Assembly (NCBI GenBank): GCA_009918675.1
Contig: RGDM01000027.1
Span: 1-38,892 of the forward strand
Reading direction: 5' to 3'
Length of the DNA: 38,892 nucleotides
DNA from: a bacterium
GTDB taxonomy: Bacteria; Bdellovibrionota_B; Oligoflexia; Silvanigrellales; Silvanigrellaceae
Shown: piece by piece, positions 1-7,078 of the stretch
Layout of the letters: the number at the start of each line of letters is the position of its first letter
Numbering within the stretch: the first letter of the stretch is position 1
Made by a program: the position numbers and the translations under genes
Notes under the pieces: generated by a model
What the model was told of the DNA's origin: nothing
Database searches by the model: none
Seen by the model: only the letters and a program-made list of their open reading frames with translations

Positions 1-241
1 CGTCGATCACAAGCAGCGAGCCTTCACCCAAACTGCTTGCCATTTGCCACTGCTCAGTGAGCCATATCTGTGAGGCCTGCAGCGTGTCATCTGCGCTGAC
101 AAAGTGTTTTTTTCCGAGCCATGACTCAAAGATTCTCAAGATGCCAGTTGTCTTGCCAACTTGCCGAGGGCCAAGAAGAACTTGAATCAGTGGGCTGGGT
201 TCTGCCAGCCGCCCGCGGAGCTCGGTTTCAAAATTTCTCAT
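1..241 (-). CDS. AAA family ATPase, DUF4143-type (partial, C-terminus outside window)
   Basis: Only the first 80 codons are present; the gene runs off the left edge. The reading starts MRNFETELRGRL and carries a Walker A P-loop (GPRQVGKTT, about residues 29-37). A hydrophobic strand LLVID at the edge looks like the start of Walker B. This layout is that of the AAA_14/DUF4143 ATPases, whose cellular role is poorly known; many sit in accessory regions. The start is the ATG at 239-241, with no strong Shine-Dalgarno sequence. The next gene upstream on the same strand is another ATPase of the same class with a clearly different sequence, so the two are not a recent duplication. The catalytic and C-terminal parts cannot be judged. 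Confidence 0.75.
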   Translation of the reverse strand, partial: MRNFETELRGRLAEPSPLIQVLLGPRQVGKTTGILRIFESWLGKKHFVSADDTLQASQIWLTEQWQMASSLGEGSLLVID

Positions 242-378
242 GCAAATACCCGATTATATTTGAAATAAAAAAATAATAGATCGAACTACTATTTATAATA
301 GGTTGTCCTAGTATTTTTTCAAGAGTGCATGGTCGGCAGATCATTCCAAAGTTGAGTCTTTACGAAGATGGGCTCAAG

Positions 379-1557
379 CTAGAATATTTTTCCTGCCCAG
401 AGAGCTTCACTGAATTGTGCAAACGGTAAGATGGTCAGCGGTCCATCAACGATAACATCATTCCCAAGGTAAACGCCGTAGGCCGCGGTCACGCGAGACC
501 TCTGGTCTGATGCAATGGCAATCAAAGGTTGACTCCACTCCTTGTTCCAGCGTTTCGAATACTTCACTTCCACAGCGACGTAAGCTGATGGTCGTTGGAG
601 TATTTTCCTCTGTGTTTCGATAATAATGTCGATATCGAGGCTTCCAGCAACATCATAGTGGAAAAGGGAGCGTTCCTTTCGCTGATAGGAATTGTAGGCA
701 CGTATCTCATTGAGGACCAGCGATTCAAACGAGAATCCCCTCCAGCTGTCGGGCATCGTTTCTCGAATCCATCCTGATGCTGCGCGTGCCACACCTGAAT
801 CAAAAAAATAAAACTTGGGATGAGCTGTTTCTTTCACACGCCAATTCAGTTGCAAGGCTGGCAAGCGAAAACCAAGCAGCGTGTCCTCGAGGATGCCGAA
901 GTAATTATCGACTGTGCGTCGCTTCACCGATGATTCACGGGCCACTGATTCAACGTTCAGATGTTGGCCATGATACTGAGCAGCAACACGAAGAAATCTT
1001 GCAAAAGGTTCCAGCTGTCGCGTGACTGCCTCTGAGGCGATTTCCTCTTTGAGGTATGTTTCAACATAAGCGGAAAGGATGTCGGCAGCCATATCACGGT
1101 CTGAAATGACGGGCGGAAGACTCCCGAATTCGACGCAGAATTCAATCTGATTTGGGTCCTTAATTTCCGCAAACGCAAAAGGGAACAAGTCACATCTCAC
1201 TGCACGTCCAGCAAGAAGATTTGCCTGTGCTCTTTTCAATTTTCGTGCACTGGAGCCCGTGATTGCAAATTGTATTCCTTTGCTTTCGTAGAGTGAGTGG
1301 ATCTCATTGAGAAGCTCCGGAACCCGTTGTGCTTCGTCGACAACGACCCACTCGCCAGCAGCGACGTCCTTGAGGTCCTCGCGCAGAGCTGCCGGGTTGG
1401 CCTGGTAACGAAAAAACTGATCGGAATGTAGAAGATTGATGAAGACTCTGGGGGTGAGCATTTTCTTCAGCCAAGTTGTTTTGCCGGTTCCGCGTGGTCC
1501 CAACAAAAGAAAGGTTTTTGTCGGGACTACGATTTTGCGCTCATAAAAGTTCGACAT
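379..1557 (-). CDS. ATP-binding protein, AAA_14 + DUF4143
   Basis: A 392-residue ATPase. Walker A is LLLGPRGTGKTT near residue 20, Walker B is WVVVDEAQR near residue 72, and a sensor-like ITGSSARKL follows. The C-terminal half has the DUF4143 signature: FYFFDSGVARA, then SFESLVLNEIRAY, then a nuclease-like GSLDIDIII...VAVEVKYS with D and E-x-K positions as in PD-(D/E)XK folds. I chose the internal ATG at 1557 (MSNFYERK) because the open frame upstream to 1701 encodes 48 residues unlike the family, which begins just before the P-loop. Function is unknown; such proteins are often encoded singly or in pairs in mobile or accessory regions. A homologous partial gene lies 137 bp downstream on the same strand. 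Confidence 0.85.
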   Translation of the reverse strand: MSNFYERKIVVPTKTFLLLGPRGTGKTTWLKKMLTPRVFINLLHSDQFFRYQANPAALREDLKDVAAGEWVVVDEAQRVPELLNEIHSLYESKGIQFAITGSSARKLKRAQANLLAGRAVRCDLFPFAFAEIKDPNQIEFCVEFGSLPPVISDRDMAADILSAYVETYLKEEIASEAVTRQLEPFARFLRVAAQYHGQHLNVESVARESSVKRRTVDNYFGILEDTLLGFRLPALQLNWRVKETAHPKFYFFDSGVARAASGWIRETMPDSWRGFSFESLVLNEIRAYNSYQRKERSLFHYDVAGSLDIDIIIETQRKILQRPSAYVAVEVKYSKRWNKEWSQPLIAIASDQRSRVTAAYGVYLGNDVIVDGPLTILPFAQFSEALWAGKIF

Positions 1558-1882
1558 AGTGGCCCCGAAGTAGGTAATGGATATTTCGTGGTCTGAGTGC
1601 GACAAGTTGCGACAAAGGAGAGTCTGGAACAGTGGGTTTCTGTGGGGCTTGGTGGGGGAACTGCAGAGTGTCTGCCTGCTAATATGATTATAAAATCTCA
1701 AGATATCGGTTTGTTAAGAGGCTCAGGGACCATTCCCGGCACCTCCACCATTCCTTAATGGTATTAGGTTCTTATCAAAAGAATGTAGAAATAAACTAAT
1801 CAAAACGGATGTTTGTGAATAGCAGCATGTTCTAAGTTCATCTCTCCAATATCACTCAAAATAACGCAAAATAACCCCTGTT

Positions 1883-1996
1883 GTTGTCATTCTGTTGTAA
1901 TCGGCCGTTGTCATCGAGTTTCGATGACAACGGAATTGTGTTCCGCAAAAAGATATCTATGCGCCGTTTGGATAACTCTCGGTTAAAGATGACAAC
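1883..1996. repeat. cluster of five GTTGTCATC-like 9-mers
   Basis: Direct copies lie at 1883-1891 (GTTGTCATT), 1894-1902 (GTTGTAATC) and 1907-1915 (GTTGTCATC). Exact inverted copies (GATGACAAC) lie at 1923-1931 and 1988-1996. The first three are spaced 11 and 13 bp apart, about one helical turn, which fits cooperative protein binding. An operator, a recombination site or a remnant of a mobile element are all possible; nothing nearby decides between them. Confidence 0.55.
1905..1933. repeat. perfect 13-bp inverted repeat, 3-nt loop
   Basis: CCGTTGTCATCGA (1905-1917) and its exact reverse complement (1921-1933) flank GTT. No T-run follows on either side, so it does not look like a Rho-independent terminator. 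It contains two of the GTTGTCATC-like 9-mers, in opposite orientation. Confidence 0.8.
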
Positions 1997-2090
1997 GCGA
2001 GCGTTCAGGGAGGGGCGAAATTCAATGTGATTTCCGGTTGTGTGTTCTTGTGGATGTCACTGCCTCAGGAAACGCCGCTGGCTCTCGTTT

Positions 2091-2121
2091 CCCGAACCCT
2101 TCCCCAACCCTCCCCCGCCCC
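2091..2121 (-). other. putative G-quadruplex, six G-runs on the minus strand
   Basis: The plus strand has six C-runs of 3 to 5 bases separated by only 1 to 3 bases. The minus strand, which is the RNA-sense strand of the glucosidase unit, therefore has six G-runs. It lies 17 bp beyond the stop of the small ORF that follows the glucosidase, where a transcript end is expected. The motif is directly visible; folding is inferred. Confidence 0.6.
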
Positions 2122-2137
2122 TGATGGGTGGTGTGCG

Positions 2138-2323
2138 TCAGGGTGTTAGGTGCGGTGTGAACTGCACCGCGGTTTGATCACCTTCACCAAAGTGATGGAC
2201 CAACACGTCGTAAGCCCAATCGAGATTGAGCTCCTTCAACGCCACTTTCATCTTTCCATACTCATCACCATGGTAGCCCTCATACAGAGAGCACATTGAA
2301 TGACCGACTACAGGTGTGCTCAA
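2138..2323 (-). CDS. small hypothetical protein, coupled to the glucosidase gene
   Basis: A 61-residue frame whose TTG start overlaps the TGA stop of the glucosidase gene, an arrangement typical of translational coupling. An ATG at residue 10 (MCSLYEGYHGDEYG) is an alternative start. The protein is acidic to neutral, soluble and without a signal peptide. I do not recognise it. It could be a chance frame or a frameshifted tail of a longer ancestral protein. Confidence 0.3.
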   Translation of the reverse strand: MSTPVVGHSMCSLYEGYHGDEYGKMKVALKELNLDWAYDVLVHHFGEGDQTAVQFTPHLTP

Positions 2324-5142
2324 TGTGCGTACTTTTCAAGACAGAGTGCGACGAGTCCAGTCCATCCGGTTTGATGATTCGCTCCCAGTCCTTTGCCCGT
2401 GTCGCCATGAAAATATTCATGAAACCAAATCAGTTCTTTCCAGTTTGGATCATCATTCAGAAGTGCGCTGCCGCCGTGACATGGTCGCTGTCCGTCCTTG
2501 TCTTGCAGGAACAGTGCGCTCAGGCGCTTTGCCAACTCGCGGGCAATTTCTCCGCAATCCATCATGTTTCCGGAACCGGTGGGACACTCGATTTTCAAAG
2601 CCGCACCGTAATAGGCGTGGTATCTCTCCAGCGCTTCAATAATTAGGTAATTTATCGGAAACCAGATGGGCCCTCTCCAATTGCTGTTGCCTCCAAAGAG
2701 ACCGCTAGTGGACTCTCCGGGGTCGTAGTCAACCCTATAGGTCTCACCGTGCATCTCGAGAGTGAAGGGATTCGCTTTGTGAAAAAGCGACAGAGAGCGA
2801 ATACCAAAGGGTGAGAAAAATTCGTTTTCGTCGAGTACATATTTTAAAATTTTGAGGAACCGTTGCTTCGAGGAGAGTGCCAATAGACGATGCGGGTTTC
2901 CTGTATCCTGAGCAGCCTCCATCCAAGAGATGGAGTTGGCCAAATCTTTTCGGTTCTCCAAAAACCATCGGAGACGTTTTGAAAATCCCGGCAGACGCTC
3001 CATGACGTTGGCATCCAGAATCTCAACTGCAATGAGTGGAATGAGCCCCACCATGCTGCGGACACACAAAGGCACGGGTCCATCGGCTGTGTTGAGCTTG
3101 TCATAGAAAAACCCGTCGCGTTCATCCCACAAGCCATCGCCACCCAGATGATTGATGGCATCGGCGATCTCGACGTAATGTTCAAAGAATTTCGAGGCAA
3201 TATCCTCATACGCAGGATTGTATTTCGCAAGTTCAAGTGCAATGGTGATCATCCGACCAGCGTAAAAGGCCATCCATGCTGTTCCGTCGGCCTGCTCTAG
3301 AGTGGCTCCTCCAGGCAGTGGGCGGGATCTGTCAAATACACCTATGTTGTCGAGACCAAGAAATCCGCCTGCAAAGAGATGTTTCCCGTGGACATCTTTG
3401 CGATTGACCCACCATGTGAAATTAATGAGCAGCTTTTGGAATGCACGTTCGAGGAAAGAGATGTCACCACCAACCGTGTGGCCTTTTTCATCGAGCTTTG
3501 CTGTCATGCGGTAGACTCGCCAACACGCCCACGCGTGCACGGGCGGGTTCACATCTCCAAGTGCAAATTCATAGGCGGGGATTTGTCCATTTGGATGCAT
3601 GTACCACTCGCGCAGAAACAGCAACAGCTGTTCTTTTGCAAAATGAGCATCAACACGTGCAAGAGGAAGACAGTGAAAAGCCAGATCCCATGCAGCATAC
3701 CAAGGGTATTCCCATTTGTCGGGCATTGAGATCACATCACGATTGAACAAGTGTTTCCAATCCGCATTCCTTCCCCTTCGGCGTTCCTCCGGGGGGGAGG
3801 GGTGGGCCGGGTCGCCGTCGATCCATTCCTTGACGACATAATGGTAGAACTGCTTCGAACACAGGACACCCGCGTAGGCTTGCCGAGCCACATGTCTCTC
3901 GCTGTGAGGCATGCCTTTGGGAAGGACTGCGAGATAGAATTCGTCCGCTTCTTTTTTTCTTTGCACAAAAATTTGATCGTATGAGTCGTCGAAGGGTTCA
4001 GATTTATCTTGGCCAGGGCGCAGGCGCAAGTCAATTGTCACTGTGTGTCCTGGATCGATGTTCAGACGATAATATGCAGCTGACTTCGTCCCACGGTTCC
4101 TCGGATTCACAGAATCCTCGACTCCTTCAACGATATAATAGTGAAATGCATCTTTGGTGTAGGGGGTTTGATTTTCAGAATCAAACAGCCGGCTATTGTT
4201 GGTCTCATTTTCTGTGAACAGGTACCTTGGTTTTTGTCCATTGGATGCTGTTCGTGCATGAAATGAAAAATTTCCCAACGTCGGATGTGAAGTCACAATA
4301 ACATCATCCTGGAGGCACAGGTTTGGTTTGAGAGTGCAGCCGTCATGATCGCACCCCCATGACCAGGTGTTGCGGAACCAGAGCGTTGGAAGAACAGTGA
4401 TTGTCTCCCTCTGAGCGCCACAGTTGGAGATGCTCAATCGTATCAGAACATCATCCTGGGACGCCTTTGCATATTGCGCTGTGACGCCCCAATGTCCGTC
4501 AGCAAAGATTCCTGTATCCATGATCTCGAACTCGTCGCAATCACGCCCTCTGTTGCCATTTTCATGAATCAGGCTGTTGTAGGGGAACTCGGACTGAGGA
4601 TATTTGTAATGCATCTCGACCCAGGAGTGGGTTGGAGTGCTGTCTGTATACCACCAACACTCCTTTGCATCTTCGCCGTGGTTGCCCTCCGGACCGGTGA
4701 GTCCAAAAAGTCTCTCCTTGAGGATAGGGTCTTTTCCGTTCCATAGCGCAAGCGCAAAACACAGACGGCATTCACGGTCGGTGAAGCCCAACAGACCATC
4801 CTCACCCCAGCGATATGCCCTGCTTCGTGCCTGATCGTGAGTGAAATAATGCCAACTGTTGCCTTCGGCCGAGTAGTCCTCACGGACGGTCGACCATTGG
4901 CGCTCTGACAAATAAGGTCCCCAACGTTTCCAATTCACCTCTCGGCGTGCGTCCTGTTCCAGTCTTTGGTGCTCGGCTGTTGTTTGGAGGCTCATGACTC
5001 TCATCCCCGTGGCAGATTGAACCGAATTCAATTCTAACGGCGACGTGTGGTTTTGGATGGCCAGCGTCAAATTCACAATCCTGGACAGTCCTGAGATGTG
5101 TTGAGGAGGTTGTCGCACACCTGTGAGCAGCTCTTGTTGCAT
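2320..5142 (-). CDS. GH63-like glucosidase (MGH1-type glycoside hydrolase)
   Basis: A 940-residue cytoplasmic enzyme predicted to hydrolyse alpha-glucosidic bonds in an (alpha/alpha)6 barrel, as in GH63 and mannosylglycerate-hydrolase-type enzymes. Family landmarks are YLSERQWSTVREDYS near residue 78, WNGKDPILKERLFGL near 134, and WYAAWDLAFH near 481, where D486 is the likely general acid. Near the end, WFHEYFHGDTG holds E909, the likely general base, followed by HQTGWTGL. Length is slightly above the usual 890-910 because of about 46 extra N-terminal residues. I keep the start at 5142 because AGGAG lies 8 nt upstream, whereas ATGs at 5004 and 4995 have weaker sites. An 11-base G homopolymer lies just upstream. 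The natural substrate cannot be read from the sequence; glucosylglycerate or a related compatible solute is possible. Confidence 0.88.
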   Translation of the reverse strand: MQQELLTGVRQPPQHISGLSRIVNLTLAIQNHTSPLELNSVQSATGMRVMSLQTTAEHQRLEQDARREVNWKRWGPYLSERQWSTVREDYSAEGNSWHYFTHDQARSRAYRWGEDGLLGFTDRECRLCFALALWNGKDPILKERLFGLTGPEGNHGEDAKECWWYTDSTPTHSWVEMHYKYPQSEFPYNSLIHENGNRGRDCDEFEIMDTGIFADGHWGVTAQYAKASQDDVLIRLSISNCGAQRETITVLPTLWFRNTWSWGCDHDGCTLKPNLCLQDDVIVTSHPTLGNFSFHARTASNGQKPRYLFTENETNNSRLFDSENQTPYTKDAFHYYIVEGVEDSVNPRNRGTKSAAYYRLNIDPGHTVTIDLRLRPGQDKSEPFDDSYDQIFVQRKKEADEFYLAVLPKGMPHSERHVARQAYAGVLCSKQFYHYVVKEWIDGDPAHPSPPEERRRGRNADWKHLFNRDVISMPDKWEYPWYAAWDLAFHCLPLARVDAHFAKEQLLLFLREWYMHPNGQIPAYEFALGDVNPPVHAWACWRVYRMTAKLDEKGHTVGGDISFLERAFQKLLINFTWWVNRKDVHGKHLFAGGFLGLDNIGVFDRSRPLPGGATLEQADGTAWMAFYAGRMITIALELAKYNPAYEDIASKFFEHYVEIADAINHLGGDGLWDERDGFFYDKLNTADGPVPLCVRSMVGLIPLIAVEILDANVMERLPGFSKRLRWFLENRKDLANSISWMEAAQDTGNPHRLLALSSKQRFLKILKYVLDENEFFSPFGIRSLSLFHKANPFTLEMHGETYRVDYDPGESTSGLFGGNSNWRGPIWFPINYLIIEALERYHAYYGAALKIECPTGSGNMMDCGEIARELAKRLSALFLQDKDGQRPCHGGSALLNDDPNWKELIWFHEYFHGDTGKGLGANHQTGWTGLVALCLEKYAH
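3791..3811 (+). other. G-rich tract inside the glucosidase gene (possible G-quadruplex)
   Basis: Four G-runs of 7, 4, 3 and 3 bases separated by one or two bases, on the strand opposite to the coding strand. In the protein this encodes a Pro/Glu-rich linker (PAHPSPPEE) at about residues 445-453. Being on the template strand, it could slow polymerase rather than fold in the mRNA. The seven-G run could also be a slippage site. Confidence 0.5.
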
Positions 5143-5172
5143 TACTGCTTCTCCTTCAACACTCGCGGCTCT

Positions 5173-5183
5173 GGGGGGGGGGG
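5173..5183. repeat. G11 homopolymer upstream of the glucosidase gene
   Basis: Eleven consecutive G on the plus strand (C11 on the glucosidase sense strand), ending 31 bp upstream of the glucosidase start codon and just upstream of its Shine-Dalgarno site. Long G/C homopolymers mutate by slippage and act as phase-variation switches in some bacteria. Here the tract lies in the leader or promoter region, so a length change would alter expression rather than reading frame. A sequencing or assembly error in length is also possible. Confidence 0.7.
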
Positions 5184-5431
5184 CAATTTTTCATTTGAAT
5201 TCAGAACCAGACATTTGCACGTTCTAGGACTTCAGTTTTTCGGCGTGGAACTGTGCACACCGATCAGATTGCGCTGCACCCCACAACGCAGATATGATTC
5301 GAATTCCCTGACGATAAATTTTGGAAGATTGCGGCCCTCTTAAAAGCGCAACACGAGCGTCGATCCGAAAGAATAAGCTACAAAGTGCAATTACGAATGC
5401 GGAGATTAGAAAATGGATTTTTTGCCTTTCC

Positions 5432-7051
5432 TCATTTGAAATCGTAAATGCCAGCATATCTCACCCCTGTGAGCTTGGCGATGTCTTCTTTGATCGTGGT
5501 TAGGTCGCGGATATTGAAATCTGAAAGATGACGGTGCCCACAAGCACGTGCCATCACCTTCATGAGATGAACAGAGGCTTCAAACCAGTTTTCCAGTCTT
5601 TTAGAGCTTGCGTCGACGATCAGCCTCTCGCGCAGATGTTTTTTCTGGGTCGCAATCCCCACTGGACAGTTGTTGGAATGGCAAGAGCGCATTCCCAGGC
5701 AACCGATAGCCTGCAAAGCTGCATTTGAGACTGCAATGGCATCAGCACCCAGCGCAATGGCCTTTATGAAATCGCTCTCGGTTCTGAGTCCACCCGTGAT
5801 GATGAGAGTGATGTCTTTCGCGCCAACGCGATTCAAGTGGGCCCGCGCTCTGGCGAGTGCGACCATGGTGGGAATTGAGATGTTATTCTTGAAGATATTT
5901 GGTGCAGCTCCAGTGCCGCCCCCGCGGCCATCGAGGATGATATAGTCTGCGGTTGCAGCGAGAGCAAAGTCGATGTCATCTTCAATATGCTGTGCCGAGA
6001 GTTTGAATCCCACGGGAATTCCGCCACTGAGCTCTCGAACTTGGTCGGCAAGTTTGCGAAAATCAGCAGGTGTGATGAGGTCGAGGAATGTGGGAGGGCT
6101 GATTGCAGGCTGGCCTTCAGCTAATCCGCGCACTTGAGCAATTTTTCCCACAACTTTCTCACCAGGAAGATGCCCGCCGGTACCGGTTTTTGCCCCTTGG
6201 CCGCCCTTGAAATGAAACGCCTGAACCAATTTGATTTTATCTATGTTCCAACCAAATTTTGCAGAAGCTAGTTCATAAAAGTATCGACTATTTTCTCGCT
6301 GCTCTTCGGGCAGCATTCCGCCTTCACCGGAGCAAATGCCAGTGTGTGCCGCCTCTGCTCCTCTTGCAAGTGCTGTCTTGGCTTCCTCGGATAAAGATCC
6401 GAAACTCATATCGCTGACGAATATCGGAATACCAAGTTTCAAGGGCCTTCGGGCACGTGGTCCGATGATCACTTCAGTTCCCACATGCGCATCTTCCATC
6501 AATGGCCTGCGAGCAAGTTGCCCGGTGAGGATCTGGATGTCATCCCAGCTTGGGAGATCTCCACGCGGGACACCCATTGCACTCACCTGGCCATGATGTC
6601 CGATTCCCTTGATTCCACCTCTGGCGAGCGCATCGACGTATTTGACTTTGTCTTCTTCTATAGGATTGTGTGAGGGATCTTTGTAAAGTCCCAGATACGC
6701 CTTGCGGTCGAATGATTGAGGATGTTCCTGTGCCCAATCCTCTATCTCTTGCTGGTCAACCCAGACAAGGTCGTTGTCTACCCATGTGTTGAAGCGTTTC
6801 AGCACCTCGTGGTTGTTGTATTCCGAGATACCTGTGTCAAGACGATAGTCCCAATCATGGACTCCGCAAACGAGATTGTTGTCCTTCACATACCCATCTG
6901 CCATCAGGGCACCACGATGCAGGCAGCGGCCATAGAAGACCCTCACCTGATCATCAAACCGAACGACAACCAGATCGACCTCTGAAACAAGGGCGTAGGT
7001 GGGTTTTCGATCGGGCAGGGCAGACCAACTCAAAATTGAAATGGCTTTCAT
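5432..7051 (-). CDS. Rieske-FMN glutamate synthase domain fusion protein
   Basis: A 539-residue two-part protein. Residues 1-100 form a Rieske [2Fe-2S] domain with C43-x-H45 and C62-x-x-H65. From about residue 150 it is the FMN-binding glutamate synthase (GltB-type) domain, with IPIFVSDMSFGSLS, SGEGGMLPEEQ, GQGAKTGTGGHLPGEKV and ILDGRGGGTGAAP. Three cysteines (C451, C457, C462) are placed as the [3Fe-4S] ligands of glutamate synthases. No glutaminase domain is present, so like other stand-alone FMN proteins of this family it may act on another substrate. A strong AAGGAG precedes the ATG, and only 27 bp separate it from the upstream TPP enzyme, so the two are almost certainly one operon. The Rieske part probably delivers electrons directly to the FMN/[3Fe-4S] unit. 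Confidence 0.9.
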   Translation of the reverse strand: MKAISILSWSALPDRKPTYALVSEVDLVVVRFDDQVRVFYGRCLHRGALMADGYVKDNNLVCGVHDWDYRLDTGISEYNNHEVLKRFNTWVDNDLVWVDQQEIEDWAQEHPQSFDRKAYLGLYKDPSHNPIEEDKVKYVDALARGGIKGIGHHGQVSAMGVPRGDLPSWDDIQILTGQLARRPLMEDAHVGTEVIIGPRARRPLKLGIPIFVSDMSFGSLSEEAKTALARGAEAAHTGICSGEGGMLPEEQRENSRYFYELASAKFGWNIDKIKLVQAFHFKGGQGAKTGTGGHLPGEKVVGKIAQVRGLAEGQPAISPPTFLDLITPADFRKLADQVRELSGGIPVGFKLSAQHIEDDIDFALAATADYIILDGRGGGTGAAPNIFKNNISIPTMVALARARAHLNRVGAKDITLIITGGLRTESDFIKAIALGADAIAVSNAALQAIGCLGMRSCHSNNCPVGIATQKKHLRERLIVDASSKRLENWFEASVHLMKVMARACGHRHLSDFNIRDLTTIKEDIAKLTGVRYAGIYDFK

Positions 7052-7078
7052 GGAATCTACTCCTTGCAGTACAATTTT

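Larger units (their letters stand above)
1558..2137. other. gene-free stretch with repeats and a G-quadruplex motif
   Basis: About 580 bp without a convincing gene. It holds the promoter side of the DUF4143 ATPase gene, a cluster of GTTGTCATC-like 9-mers, a perfect hairpin and a C-rich (minus-strand G-rich) tract, each listed separately. I see no remnant protein in either strand. Confidence 0.6.

Noticed and set aside
5224..5457. 77-residue minus frame with one hydrophobic segment after the Rieske-glutamate synthase gene
   Set aside because: Starts inside the upstream gene, has no clear ribosome site and matches nothing I recognise; kept out of the gene list.
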